A stretch of DNA of 44,432 nucleotides from Rhodothermales bacterium (GCA_028284545.1 JANQRN010000231.1:1-44432), one strand, 5' to 3'. Shown: positions 33,594 to 42,336, counted from the first letter of the stretch. The notes: generated by a model from the sequence alone, not told the origin. Made by a program: numbers and translations.

Positions 33594-33732
33594 GGACGGT
33601 ACGCTGAGGATCTGTGGGGTTCCGCCTTTGTCCCCTGCTCCTGAACACACCCGCGCCGCAGGACGCTACATCGCGTTCGCCGTCTCCCCAAGTGCCGACG
33701 TAAACCGCGCCGACACGACACGTGCCGAAAAA

Positions 33733-33812
33733 ACGCGAGCCGACGCGACGCGAGCCGAGCCGAGCCGAGCCGACGCGAGCCGAGCCGACGCGAGCCGAAC
33801 CGACGCGACACG
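33733..33812. repeat. Pentamer array of form ASSCG, 16 units
   Basis: Sixteen consecutive 5-bp units keep perfect register. ACGCG and AGCCG make up 14 of them, with one AACCG and one ACACG. The two unit types are interspersed, which suggests repeated slippage and point change. The array begins 140 bp after the heptamer array. Confidence 0.9.
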
Positions 33813-33857
33813 ACCCCAAACAACATGGGCCGTTCGTCAGTCCCCGTCACATTCCCC

Positions 33858-33883
33858 GCTGCAGAACGCCGCTGCAGAACGCC
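33858..33883. repeat. 13-bp tandem duplication GCTGCAGAACGCC
   Basis: Two exact adjacent copies at 33858-33870 and 33871-33883, within the repeat-rich gene-free region. Each contains a CTGCAG palindrome. Confidence 0.85.
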
Positions 33884-34012
33884 GCCGCTTGATTCATGCA
33901 GCCCTTCGCTCTCGGATGGCAGGGGCGCCCCTCCGCGCAGCAGAGACGCCTGGATCAACCACCGCGCCCACGCACAACCTGCCGCGACAGCAGACGGCCC
34001 AAGGCCGGCATG

Positions 34013-34066
34013 GTGTTTTTGGCAAAGCGGATGAAAGGGACGCCCCAACGGTTGCGCCAAAAACAC
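34013..34066. repeat. 11-bp inverted repeat with 32-bp spacer
   Basis: GTGTTTTTGGC (34013-34023) is matched by its exact reverse complement GCCAAAAACAC (34056-34066). It could form a large stem-loop or be the ends of a very small inverted-repeat element. It is followed by the 34092-34119 hairpin. Confidence 0.75.
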
Positions 34067-34091
34067 GAAGCCGGGAGCTTTTCTTTGCCAA

Positions 34092-34119
34092 GCTTTCTTT
34101 TTGCGGAGAAAAAGAAAGC
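34092..34119 (-). terminator. Terminator-like hairpin after hprK
   Basis: An 11-bp perfect stem (GCTTTCTTTTT at 34092-34102 with AAAAAGAAAGC at 34109-34119) has a 6-base loop. It lies 8 bp beyond the hprK stop in the minus direction. The stem is AT-rich and no T-run follows it, so an intrinsic terminator is possible but not classical; a repeat-element hairpin is the alternative. A similar segment AGCTTTTCTTTGCC lies directly upstream on the plus strand. Confidence 0.5.
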
Positions 34120-34127
34120 GGCCCCCA

Positions 34128-35147
34128 CTACTCGTAGTCGTGCTCGAAATACTCGATGCCCCGCTGTGGCGGCTCGTGACCTTTCGCGCGAATTCGCTGT
34201 TCGAGTCGCTTCGCAAAAACGTCGGCGGGATCGTATCCGTAGTTGCGCAAGAGGTGGTTAAGCGCGATCACTTCACACAGCACCGTGACGTTCTTTCCAG
34301 GAGTGATCGGCAACTTCACCGACGGAAGATCCACACCCATTAGCGTGTGGTTTTCATCGACCATTCCAAGCCGCGTGTATTCGACATCCGGGTCCCAAAG
34401 CTGCATGTTGACAACGACTTCGACGCGCTTCTGAAACCGAATAGCTCTAATACCAAACATTGAGCGAATGTCAACGAGACCAAGGCCGCGGATCTCCATA
34501 AAATGCTGCACGAGTTCGGTCCCAGCGCCCATTAGAACCTGGTCGTCCTTCTTCGTGACGATGACCACGTCGTCCGCAACCAGCCGATGTCCCCGCTCAA
34601 CCAGGTCAAGCGCAACCTCGCTCTTTCCAATCCCTGCTTTGCCCATCAATAGCAGTCCGACACCGTACACATCAACCATGGAGGCATGGACAGACATCTG
34701 CGGCGCGAACTGATCGTTCAGGAAATCACGCGCCAGCGTCATGAAGTCCGTTGACGGAAGCGGCGTCGTGAACACGGGGATTCCGGCTTCGGTCGCAAGC
34801 GCGAGTAGCTCCGGCTCCAGGACGTTGTTTTCCGTCAGGAAGATGCACGGTACCGCGAACTGGGTTACGTTCGCGAATGCCTTCTTGCGGGCTACCGGGT
34901 CGAGGTGATCGAGATACTGATTCTCGGTGTTGCCAATGACCTGCACGCGCTGAAAAGTGAAGAGATCAACGTAGCCCGCGAGCGCCATGCCCGGGCGGTG
35001 GAGGGTATTCTCGGAGATCTTGCGATCTTCAAGCGGCACGTCGTTTACAAGGTCGACATCGATCCCTACCGAGCGGGCCATCTGGTCGTACAGAAAATCG
35101 ACCGAGATGTACTCTTTCTTATATGCCTTGGGCGTACGCGCTGACAC
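34128..35147 (-). CDS. hprK: HPr kinase/phosphorylase
   Basis: The protein has 339 residues. The N-terminal half (about 12-140) is the HprK N-domain. The C-terminal catalytic domain shows the conserved His in SVHASMVDVYG (H154), P-loop GKAGIGKSE (169-177), RGHRLVADD (186-193), the MEIRGLGLVDIRSMFGIRAIR signature and LPSVKLPITPGKNV. In Firmicutes the enzyme phosphorylates or dephosphorylates HPr at Ser46 in carbon control; in Bacteroidota-type genomes with incomplete PTS its target is less clear. It starts at GTG 35147, three bases after the moxR stop, with GAGGT upstream, so the two genes form an operon. A hairpin lies after its stop. The P-loop has Lys-Ala where many family members have Asp/Glu-Ser, but the GKS core is intact. 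Confidence 0.95.
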   Translation of the reverse strand: MSARTPKAYKKEYISVDFLYDQMARSVGIDVDLVNDVPLEDRKISENTLHRPGMALAGYVDLFTFQRVQVIGNTENQYLDHLDPVARKKAFANVTQFAVPCIFLTENNVLEPELLALATEAGIPVFTTPLPSTDFMTLARDFLNDQFAPQMSVHASMVDVYGVGLLLMGKAGIGKSEVALDLVERGHRLVADDVVIVTKKDDQVLMGAGTELVQHFMEIRGLGLVDIRSMFGIRAIRFQKRVEVVVNMQLWDPDVEYTRLGMVDENHTLMGVDLPSVKLPITPGKNVTVLCEVIALNHLLRNYGYDPADVFAKRLEQRIRAKGHEPPQRGIEYFEHDYE

Positions 35148-35150
35148 CGT

Positions 35151-36266
35151 CTATGGCACCTCGACGGTTTCGAGAATTCGCGTGACGATGTCGTCACTCG
35201 ACATATCCTCCGCCTCAGCTTCGTACGTGATCGCTACGCGGTGCCGAAGGACGTCCATCGCGATGCTCCTGACGTCCTCGGGCGTAACGTACGCGCGATG
35301 GTTCAGGAAGGCGTGCGCGCGAGACGCGAGGTTCAGGTTGATCGTTGCGCGTGGCGAGGAGCCATAGAGAATCAGTGGCTCCAGCGACTGCAGGTTGTGC
35401 TCACCCGGTCGTCTTGTCGCCATCACGAGGTCGACCATGTACTGCATGACACGATCGTCTATGTACAACTCATTGATGACCTGTCGGGCGGACAGAACGC
35501 GATCCACGTCAATCACCTCCGACACTCCCGCCTTCTCACCGGTCCGAGCCATCAGTCGCATGATTTGCAACTCCTCCTCCCGCGTCGGATAGTCGATCTT
35601 GATCTTCAGCATGAACCGGTCCACCTGCGCCTCGGGCAGTGGATACGTACCCTCCTGTTCGATGGGGTTCTGCGTGGCCAACACCAGGAACGGATCACCG
35701 AGTGGAAAAGTCTCGTCGCCAATTGTGACCTGCCGCTCCTGCATACTCTCGAGCAACGCGCTCTGCACCTTCGCGGGAGCCCGGTTGATTTCATCTGCCA
35801 GGATGATATTCGAAAAGATGGGCCCCTTCTTGATGAAGAAGTCGCCTTCCTTTTGATTGTACACGAGGGTACCGAGGACGTCGGCCGGGAGCAGGTCAGG
35901 CGTGAACTGAATCCGCTGGAAATCCGTGCCGATAGCCCGCGCGAGCGAACTGACGGTAAGCGTCTTCGCCAAACCCGGCACGCCCTCCAGCAGTACGTGA
36001 CCGTCGCCGAGCAAGCCAATCAACAGGCGCTCGATCATGTACCGCTGGCCGACGACAACTTTCCCGAGCTCGAAGAGCAGTTCGTCGACAAAAGCACTTT
36101 CCTGCGCGATACGCTCGTTGACAGCGGCAAGGTCGAATGGGACTGTTGGGCCGGCTGCGGCCGCCGGACGTGGTGTCACCGCGCCGACGCGCGTGTTGGC
36201 GTTCTCAGAGTTTGCTTGGTCCACGGCGTCTGTTTGGTCCACGGCTGATTCGCGGGGTGTTTGCAC
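35151..36266 (-). CDS. MoxR-family AAA+ ATPase
   Basis: The protein has 371 residues. After a low-complexity N-terminal tail (about 1-45, rich in Ala, Asp, Gln and Thr) the MoxR core has Walker A GVPGLAKT (95-102), FTPDLLPADVLGT, Walker B IILADEINRAPAKVQSALLE, sensor ATQNPIEQEGTYPLPEAQVDRF and the C-terminal lid ATRRPGEHNLQSLEPLILYG followed by SPRATINL. MoxR ATPases act as chaperones that load cofactors or mature partner proteins, often next to VWA-domain and DUF58 genes; none is seen here. The start is GTG 36266, since no earlier in-frame ATG exists. A near-repeat of TTGGTCCACGGC encodes the duplicated DQ-rich stretch of the tail. It is followed by hprK after three bases. Confidence 0.93.
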   Translation of the reverse strand: MQTPRESAVDQTDAVDQANSENANTRVGAVTPRPAAAAGPTVPFDLAAVNERIAQESAFVDELLFELGKVVVGQRYMIERLLIGLLGDGHVLLEGVPGLAKTLTVSSLARAIGTDFQRIQFTPDLLPADVLGTLVYNQKEGDFFIKKGPIFSNIILADEINRAPAKVQSALLESMQERQVTIGDETFPLGDPFLVLATQNPIEQEGTYPLPEAQVDRFMLKIKIDYPTREEELQIMRLMARTGEKAGVSEVIDVDRVLSARQVINELYIDDRVMQYMVDLVMATRRPGEHNLQSLEPLILYGSSPRATINLNLASRAHAFLNHRAYVTPEDVRSIAMDVLRHRVAITYEAEAEDMSSDDIVTRILETVEVP

Positions 36267-36394
36267 TTGCGCGCTGGGCTAGGGTCAATGTTGCGAGGGC
36301 AGGTTGCACGCGGCACGGGCGGCCCGACAAAATAAGATTTCATGGGTACACTTCCCGAGTATCGACCGTTCCCGGCCCCTCCGAACCATTGACG

Positions 36395-36401
36395 TATATT
36401 C
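36395..36401 (+). promoter_or_regulatory. Candidate -10 element (TATATTC) of the MMPL transporter gene
   Basis: TATATTC lies 51 bp before the ATG at 36453 in the 186-bp gap between the divergent MoxR and transporter genes. TTGAC directly precedes it, too close to be a -35 box. It is one of the recurrent KATATTN sites. Confidence 0.4.
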
Positions 36402-36452
36402 CTGCAGGTTTATTGCCTCACCAGTGTCGCTTCCCACAACCAACAGCCCGAG

Positions 36453-38798
36453 ATGTCGCTGTGGTCACGCATCACAGAGTGGATCATCGAGCACTCCCGG
36501 CTGATACTGGGTGGCGTCGCGGTCGTGACAGTATTTCTCGGATGGTGGGCAACCAAGGTCCAGACCGACCACCAGCCCGGGCACTTCCTCGCCGCCGACT
36601 CCGAGGTCGTTACCAACTTCGAGCGGCTGTCGGAGCTCTTTGACCCGAGCCAGGACGTACTCTATGTCGTCTTCCCCGAGGCCGACGCGCAGGACGTTAG
36701 TTTCCTCGGACAACTCGACTCGTTTACCACGTGGGTATCGTCGCAGGAGGGCGTGACGAGCGCGCTGTCGTTGACAAACGCTCCGCTTGTTGTCCGCAGC
36801 GGTGACACACTGCGGATCCAGCAGATCTACGACCGGAACTTGCCAGACGCGCTGCTTCGGCAACGTATCGCCGACCAGGTGTACACGAGGGGACTCCTCG
36901 TATCAGAGTCAGGCCACGCGCCAGCGATGATCATTCGGATCGAGCGCGAGTTCAATAACACGCCGGCTCGCATTGGCTTGGTCAAGTCTGTTCGCGCAAC
37001 GGCTAGCGAGATGTTTGGGACGGTGGCGTTGGCGGGATTCCCGTACGTCCGCTCGATGTATGGCGAACGCGTCACCAGGGAGGCGCCGCTATTCACTTTT
37101 CTCGCGCTGGCGATTTCCCTCGTCATGCTGTACGTGACGTTCCGCGCGCGGCGGGCCGTGACGATGCCGACCCTTGTCGTTTCGCTCGGCATCGTCTGGT
37201 CGGTGGGCCTGGTCGCGCTTTTCCAACATCGGATGAACATCGTCACGTCAGTTCTCCCGGCACTACTCGTGATAATCGGGATGGCAAACTCGATTCATCT
37301 GACGACAAAGTTCTACGATCGGTACAGCGTCCTCGGTGAACGCCGAACCGCAATTGAAGACACGATGAGGATCGTCGGACTTGCGACCTTTCTGACTTCG
37401 CTTACCACTGCAATCGGCTTCCTTGTTCTGGTTATCTCCGGCTCAAGTCTGTTGGCTGTGTTTGGGGTATTTGCCGCGGTCGGGATCGTGATCCTCTATG
37501 CGCTCAGCGTCACACTCATTCCCCTCGCTTTCCTTCGTCTTCAGCCGCCCGATACCGACAAGCTCCGGCTCGCCACGAATAAAAAACTGTCGCGATTCCT
37601 CGACGCTGTTGCCGGCTTTACCCAGAGGCAATCAGTGGCGATTCTATTGGCCGCTGCGGCGCTGGTCGGCGTAGGGATCTACGGCGCCACAAGTATCTCG
37701 TCTGATATCTTTGTGTTCTCCGACTTCTACGAGGACGATCCGCTGAGAGTGGATCTCGCGAACTTCGAAAACGCCTATGGTGGCGTGCTGCCGCTCGAGG
37801 TCGTTGTCGTTGCGGACACGCCCGGACGTTTCCGATCGATCTCCGCGATCAGAAGAGTGGATCGACTGCAGAGAGAATTGTCGACGTTGAGCGGCGTGGG
37901 TCAGACCTATTCGGCCGCTGACTTGCTCAAGCTCACCAACCAGGCTTACTTCGGTGGCCACCCGGGCCAGTACCGACTACCGAGCAACTACGAAATGCCC
38001 TTCCTTCAGTCGGCACTACGGAACCTGTCGGCCCGCCGAAGCGCTGGTGGGGGGTTCGACAACCTACCCATGTTCGCTGACTCCACGCTAACCGCGACCC
38101 GCGTCTACCTGGGAGTTGAAGACATAGGCACTACGCGCATGAATGCGCTTGCCGACTCCGCACTCTCCGCGGCGCAACGACTTTTCCCACCCGACTCCTA
38201 CGAGTTGTTTGTCAGCGGTACGGCGATCAAGGCCACACGCTCCGGCGAGAATCTCGTGTTCAACCTTGCCATGTCACTTGCCGTTGCACTCGTGCTCATC
38301 TCTCTGATAATGGCGTTGATGTTCAAGTCGGTGAGATTGACGGTAATCAGTCTCGTCCCGAACGTCGTCCCGCTGCTACTGGTCAGCGGCGCGATGGGCT
38401 TTGCCGGCATTGTCCTCAAGCCATCGACGGCGCTGATCTTTCCGTTGGCCTTCGGCATCGCGGTTGACGACACCATCCACTTTCTCGCCAAGTACAGGAT
38501 GGTGCTCGCTGCCGGTGTGCCCAGAGATGAAGCAATCGCCGTGACGCTCAGGGAAACGGGAAAGGCAATCCTGTTTACGTCGCTCGTTCTGATGGCAGGG
38601 TTCCTCGTCTTCACCCTGTCCAGTTTTGGGGGAACGGTGAATCTCGGTGCGCTGACGGCACTGACCCTGCTCGCCGCCCTCGTGGCGAACCTCTTCCTGC
38701 TTCCGGCGCTCCTCTTCAGATTCTCGTCGACGCGCGGCCCGACAACTAGCCAAGGATCAGTGCAGACCTTTTCCGAAGACCTGCGACGAAGTCTCTAG
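36453..38798 (+). CDS. RND/MMPL-family membrane transporter
   Basis: The protein has 781 residues. An N-terminal membrane helix (about 15-33, SRLILGGVAVVTVFLGWW) is followed by a periplasmic domain (about 35-210), a block of five helices (about 213-370, with TSVLPALLVIIGMANSIHLT as the sterol-sensing-like RND core). A second single helix (about 393-410), a second periplasmic domain (about 415-600) and a final block of five helices (about 605-760, PLAFGIAVDDTIHFLAKYR) complete it. The internal duplication and GMANSIH/GIAVDDTIH motifs are typical of MMPL/RND exporters, which use the proton gradient to move lipids, hopanoids or drugs. No partner membrane-fusion gene is next to it. The last 53 bp overlap the convergent fmt gene. 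Substrate is unknown. Confidence 0.93.
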   Translation: MSLWSRITEWIIEHSRLILGGVAVVTVFLGWWATKVQTDHQPGHFLAADSEVVTNFERLSELFDPSQDVLYVVFPEADAQDVSFLGQLDSFTTWVSSQEGVTSALSLTNAPLVVRSGDTLRIQQIYDRNLPDALLRQRIADQVYTRGLLVSESGHAPAMIIRIEREFNNTPARIGLVKSVRATASEMFGTVALAGFPYVRSMYGERVTREAPLFTFLALAISLVMLYVTFRARRAVTMPTLVVSLGIVWSVGLVALFQHRMNIVTSVLPALLVIIGMANSIHLTTKFYDRYSVLGERRTAIEDTMRIVGLATFLTSLTTAIGFLVLVISGSSLLAVFGVFAAVGIVILYALSVTLIPLAFLRLQPPDTDKLRLATNKKLSRFLDAVAGFTQRQSVAILLAAAALVGVGIYGATSISSDIFVFSDFYEDDPLRVDLANFENAYGGVLPLEVVVVADTPGRFRSISAIRRVDRLQRELSTLSGVGQTYSAADLLKLTNQAYFGGHPGQYRLPSNYEMPFLQSALRNLSARRSAGGGFDNLPMFADSTLTATRVYLGVEDIGTTRMNALADSALSAAQRLFPPDSYELFVSGTAIKATRSGENLVFNLAMSLAVALVLISLIMALMFKSVRLTVISLVPNVVPLLLVSGAMGFAGIVLKPSTALIFPLAFGIAVDDTIHFLAKYRMVLAAGVPRDEAIAVTLRETGKAILFTSLVLMAGFLVFTLSSFGGTVNLGALTALTLLAALVANLFLLPALLFRFSSTRGPTTSQGSVQTFSEDLRRSL

Positions 38799-39717
38799 CC
38801 GGCATCGCTCGGCGTCCCTCCAGCTGCACCTCCACAAGTTCCACGAGGCCATCCGCGCATCGAACCGCAACCGACTGGCCGGCGGGACCGTCCGCGACAA
38901 CGAGTTCTCCGACGGTACGTTCTGTATGTTCGGCCTCGCTCTCGCCACCTGGCAGTTGGCTGCGCAGGATCTTGAGTCTGCGGTCTCCGAGCATCGTCCA
39001 CGCGCCGGGAATGGGCGAGTAAGCACGAATCGTGTTGTGAACCACGGCGGCTGGTTGGGTCCAATCGATCTGGGCGTCCGGCACTCTCACCTTGGGCGCG
39101 GGGGTGGCAAGCTCATCGACCTGCGGCACTTCCTCAACCCTGTCAGCCTCGATGGCGCGTACAGTCTCAACGACGACCTCCGCGCCCAGATGCATCATCC
39201 TTGTGTACACGTCACCTGTTGTTTCATCGGGCCCAATATCCATGGGCCGCTGCATAATGACGTGCCCCGTATCAACTTTCTCCTTCAGGAAGAACGTCGT
39301 CACGCCGGTTTCGGCGTCACCGCTCAGTACAGCGTGGTGGATGGGTGCTGCACCGCGATACTTCGGCAGCAGCGAACCGTGAAGGTTGAAAGCCCCAAGA
39401 GCGGCGGATTCGAAGACTGCGGGCGGGAGAATTCGAAAGGCCACAACCACGATCACGTCGGGGCGCAGATCTGCGACCTGCCTGGCAAACTCCGGATCCT
39501 TCACCGATTCGGGTTGCAGCAGCGTTTCGATACCAAGTTCTTGTGCCGCCTTCTTGACCGGACTGGCCTGTAGCTTTCGGCCGCGACCGCGTCGACGATC
39601 AGGACCAGTTACAACGGCGACCGGCGGATACCCTGCGCTTACCAATTGCTGGAGAGATGGTACAGCAAACTCCGGCGTCCCCATGAACACGATTCGGAGC
39701 GAATCACTTCGGGTCAT
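38746..39717 (-). CDS. fmt: Methionyl-tRNA formyltransferase
   Basis: The protein has 323 residues from ATG 39717; the open frame continues 47 codons upstream into the end of the GWxTD gene, without family resemblance, so the later ATG is used. The formyl transferase domain begins LRIVFMGTPEFAVPSL (about 7-22) and contains the catalytic triad: N111 and H113 in FNLHGSLLPKYRGAAPIHHA and D149 in KVDTGHVI. The C-terminal OB-like domain (about 205-320) includes IRAYSPIPGAWTMLGDRRLKIL. The enzyme formylates Met-tRNA for translation start, using 10-formyl-tetrahydrofolate. It is 67 bp after the GWxTD gene on the same strand and overlaps the convergent transporter gene by 53 bp. No def gene is adjacent, although fmt and def are often paired. 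Confidence 0.97.
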   Translation of the reverse strand: MTRSDSLRIVFMGTPEFAVPSLQQLVSAGYPPVAVVTGPDRRRGRGRKLQASPVKKAAQELGIETLLQPESVKDPEFARQVADLRPDVIVVVAFRILPPAVFESAALGAFNLHGSLLPKYRGAAPIHHAVLSGDAETGVTTFFLKEKVDTGHVIMQRPMDIGPDETTGDVYTRMMHLGAEVVVETVRAIEADRVEEVPQVDELATPAPKVRVPDAQIDWTQPAAVVHNTIRAYSPIPGAWTMLGDRRLKILRSQLPGGESEAEHTERTVGELVVADGPAGQSVAVRCADGLVELVEVQLEGRRAMPARDFVAGLRKRSALILG

Positions 39718-39784
39718 CAGTCGCTGTTTCTGGTCATCTGTAGCGGGTGGCGGCGATGACCGGAAGGTATCGAAAGAATCCGTC

Positions 39785-41122
39785 TTATCGGATTCTGGTC
39801 GTCTCGTCCCAGATAGGTACGAGGAGTTGATAGTCGCCGAGACCCGAGTCGTCGACAAAGATGAATCGTCGACCGATGCGGTAATACACCCAGACCTCGT
39901 ACGGCTTCACGTTGAAGTTATACGGGTGCCGTTCTACGATGTCGGGCTCACCGTACATCACCCAAACCTGTCCGCGGTCGGTGCGCCAGCCCTCGGTTAT
40001 GGAGCTGTACTGACGGTTGGCGTGCGCCACCCGGTAGTAATATTCCTCCATCTTCTCATTGCGCGCCGTGCCCGGCGTGGGATCGCGGCGCTGCCAGAAT
40101 TCGACAAAGCGCTGCCACCTCGCCTGGCGACCCTCTGTGTTTCTGATCCGACGGATTTCACGGTTCTTCGCAATGTACTGCAACTGCGATATCGCCTGAT
40201 CCAGGTTAGCAAGATGCTCTTCGAGACCAGACCACTGTACCTCGAGCGTTGTCTCTACCTGGTCGAGGATTTCGCCAGACTCCTCGGTGAGTTGGAGCGT
40301 TACCTGATAGACGCCAACCGGAATGTCGCGGATCGGAATCCGGGACACCAACTGCGCACGCTGCGTATCGATCTGCCGCGTTTCGGATTCCCTGTAGGCG
40401 ACCTTGTCGTTTTCACTGCGCGTGCCCTCGAGCGATACTGGCGCACGAAGTGACGGAAGCGTACTGCCACCAATCTGACGAAGCTCCTGCTGAACGATTA
40501 CCTCTCTCGGCTCGTCGAGGTACATCTCGTAGAAGACCAGCAGACTATCGGCAGTGGAGGCAACCCGGCGCTTGACGCTCGGGAATATCGTATTGCTGGG
40601 CGCGTCGAAGTCATCGAGGATGAGGATATCGCTGAGCGCTGACTCCTTCGAGATACCCCGCACGTTTAGCACCTTATCAAGCACAAAGGTCTCTTTGCTC
40701 GACTTGTCCTGTATCTGGAACTCAAAGACGTAGAGACCGGGGTCGATCTGGACCGTGTGCGCCGAAAAGTCGTACTTCGAATCGTCTGTAGTCTGGCCGT
40801 AGCTGGGGACGGTTACCGTCCTCTCCCACAACGGGCTCTGAACGATGTTTGATCGTTCGCCGCCGTCGAGCTCGATTATGTCGACCGACACCTCGTAGCT
40901 CGCCTGAAAACCATTCGGGGAATTGATGAACCGCAGCTTGTTGATCGGGATGCGCGTGTAAACGTCCACCTTTGGCGACCTCGAGGCCGCCGCGCGCATG
41001 GTGACCATGTCGACGTCAAACTCGGGGGTATCCTGCGCCGAGGCTTGCAGGAACGGAGTGTCCAGCGCGGGGAGCACCGCCAAGGCCATCGCCACAATGC
41101 CGGCGAGGAGAACCCGCCGCAT
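39785..41122 (-). CDS. GWxTD domain-containing exported protein
   Basis: The protein has 445 residues from ATG 41122; a GTG four codons upstream (41134) and a far upstream frame opening at 41290 are alternatives, but the signal peptide (MRRVLLAGIVAMALAVLPAL to ASAQ) argues for the chosen region. The C-terminal domain carries the family motif ITEGWRTDRGQVWVMYGEPD and, shortly after, PYEVWVYYRIGRRFIFVDD. The middle is beta-rich with DPGLYVFEFQIQDKSS and VGVYQVTLQLTEE, suggesting an immunoglobulin-like or bacterial beta-sandwich region. GWxTD proteins are found mainly in Bacteroidota, Rhodothermota and Acidobacteria and have no assigned activity. It lies between ftsY (243-bp gap, no gene seen) and fmt. 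Confidence 0.92.
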   Translation of the reverse strand: MRRVLLAGIVAMALAVLPALDTPFLQASAQDTPEFDVDMVTMRAAASRSPKVDVYTRIPINKLRFINSPNGFQASYEVSVDIIELDGGERSNIVQSPLWERTVTVPSYGQTTDDSKYDFSAHTVQIDPGLYVFEFQIQDKSSKETFVLDKVLNVRGISKESALSDILILDDFDAPSNTIFPSVKRRVASTADSLLVFYEMYLDEPREVIVQQELRQIGGSTLPSLRAPVSLEGTRSENDKVAYRESETRQIDTQRAQLVSRIPIRDIPVGVYQVTLQLTEESGEILDQVETTLEVQWSGLEEHLANLDQAISQLQYIAKNREIRRIRNTEGRQARWQRFVEFWQRRDPTPGTARNEKMEEYYYRVAHANRQYSSITEGWRTDRGQVWVMYGEPDIVERHPYNFNVKPYEVWVYYRIGRRFIFVDDSGLGDYQLLVPIWDETTRIR

Positions 41123-41365
41123 TGTGCTGTTCACGTACAAGGTGTTGTTCACGTCCTCTCTGCTACCTTCTCTCCGGTTCTCCAGGCTCTCTCGGTTCCG
41201 AAACGCCAAAGAGGCTCCAGCCTCCCCGTATCGACCTATCAGACTCGAATATCGGCACTTTGCTCCCATATTTGCTGCTGACAACGCCAAACGGTCAAAA
41301 CTGAGCCCCGAATGGCCCTCTGACCTACTGAACCGTCGGCCGTCGTCGCCCCGCGCCTGAGGCCG

Positions 41366-42328
41366 TCAGACGCCAAAAAGGGCTTCCACAAACCTACGAC
41401 GATCAAATACTTGGAGGTCGTCCAGCTGCTCGCCGACACCGATGTATTTTACAGGTATCTGAAACTCGTTCGAAATGCCAATTACAATGCCCCCTTTGGC
41501 CGTACCGTCCAGTTTCGTCAGAATCAGCCCTGTCACGTCGACGCTTCGGGTAAAAACCTCGGCCTGCCGAATTGCGTTCTGACCCGTCGAGGCATCGAGC
41601 ACAAGAAGCACCTCGTGAGGGGCGCCCTCCACCTGCCGGTCCATTACGCGCTTGACCTTCGCCAGCTCGTCCATCAGGCCGGCTTTTGTGTGCAGGCGTC
41701 CTGCTGTGTCGATGAGTACCACATCGGCGTCCCGCTTCTTGGCGGCCGCCAGGGTATCGAAAGCCACCGCCGCCGGATCTGCTCCGTGCCCCTGCTTGAT
41801 CACGTCAACCTCGGCGCGTTCGCCCCAGATCTGGAGCTGCTCGGTCGCGGCGGCCCGAAACGTGTCGCCCGCACCAAGCAACACGTTCTTCCCGGCGAGC
41901 CGGTATCGGTACGCGATCTTCCCAATCGAGGTGGTCTTTCCGACGCCATTCACACCAACGACCATGATTACGTGTGGTGTCGCGGGAAAATCCGCTGCGA
42001 AATCTGCCGGACGCTCGGGGGCCGAGTCCAGCATCAGGCCGGAAATCTCGTCACGAATCATCTGCTGCAATTCAGCGGCAGATACGTATTTGTCCGCTGA
42101 CACGCGAGACTCTATTCGCTTGATGATGTCGAGCGTCGTCTTGACGCCGACGTCGCTGGTCACGAGCACTTCCTCAAGCTCATCTAGGACCGTTTCGTCA
42201 ACTGTATCCTTTCCGCGAACCAGCCGATCAAACTTCTTGAACAGGCTGGTCCGCGTTTTCTCAAGGCCTTCTTCGAGTCGCTCGTCTTCGCGGGTCTTCT
42301 CCGCTTTCTTACGCTTAAACAGTGCCAT
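41366..42328 (-). CDS. ftsY: Signal recognition particle receptor FtsY
   Basis: The protein has 320 residues. A short charged N-terminal segment (about 1-25) replaces the long acidic domain of E. coli FtsY, as is common outside proteobacteria. The N domain (about 26-100) is followed by the G domain with GVNGVGKTTS (125-134), DTFRAAATEQL (155-165), DTAGRLHTK (207-215), LTKLDGTAKGG (about 272-282) and IGVGEQLDDLQVF near the end. It docks SRP-ribosome complexes at the inner membrane for co-translational insertion. The stop of the CDP-alcohol phosphatidyltransferase gene is 8 bp upstream, so the two are co-transcribed. Confidence 0.97.
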   Translation of the reverse strand: MALFKRKKAEKTREDERLEEGLEKTRTSLFKKFDRLVRGKDTVDETVLDELEEVLVTSDVGVKTTLDIIKRIESRVSADKYVSAAELQQMIRDEISGLMLDSAPERPADFAADFPATPHVIMVVGVNGVGKTTSIGKIAYRYRLAGKNVLLGAGDTFRAAATEQLQIWGERAEVDVIKQGHGADPAAVAFDTLAAAKKRDADVVLIDTAGRLHTKAGLMDELAKVKRVMDRQVEGAPHEVLLVLDASTGQNAIRQAEVFTRSVDVTGLILTKLDGTAKGGIVIGISNEFQIPVKYIGVGEQLDDLQVFDRRRFVEALFGV

Positions 42329-42336
42329 CTTTGGGG

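Larger units (their letters stand above)
33594..34127. other. Gene-free, repeat-rich intergenic region between smc and hprK
   Basis: Together with the heptamer array this makes 618 bp without a supported gene. Several open frames cross it on both strands, the longest a 314-residue minus-strand frame (33272-34216) that overlaps both neighbours and translates the repeats into low-complexity Arg-Ser-Leu text, so none is accepted. The stretch holds a pentamer array (33733-33812), a 13-bp tandem duplication (33858-33883), an 11-bp inverted repeat (34013-34066) and an 11-bp hairpin (34092-34119). It resembles a hot spot of small repeat expansion, or the remains of a short mobile repeat element, rather than a regulatory region of normal size. 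Confidence 0.7.

Noticed and set aside
35241-36248. 335-residue plus-strand frame antisense to the MoxR gene
   Set aside because: The sense frame is a full MoxR ATPase with all motifs; the antisense text is low-quality His/Arg-rich protein.
39718-39858. N-terminal extension of Fmt
   Set aside because: It runs into the 3' end of the upstream GWxTD gene and lies before the conserved start of the formyltransferase domain.
39386-40453. 355-residue plus-strand frame antisense to fmt and the GWxTD gene
   Set aside because: It spans two genuine genes on the other strand and has no domain signature.
41123-41365. Terminator or hidden gene between ftsY and the GWxTD gene
   Set aside because: Only a weak 5-bp GAGGC/GCCTC hairpin is visible, and the open frame here is an extension of the GWxTD frame without a signal peptide match.
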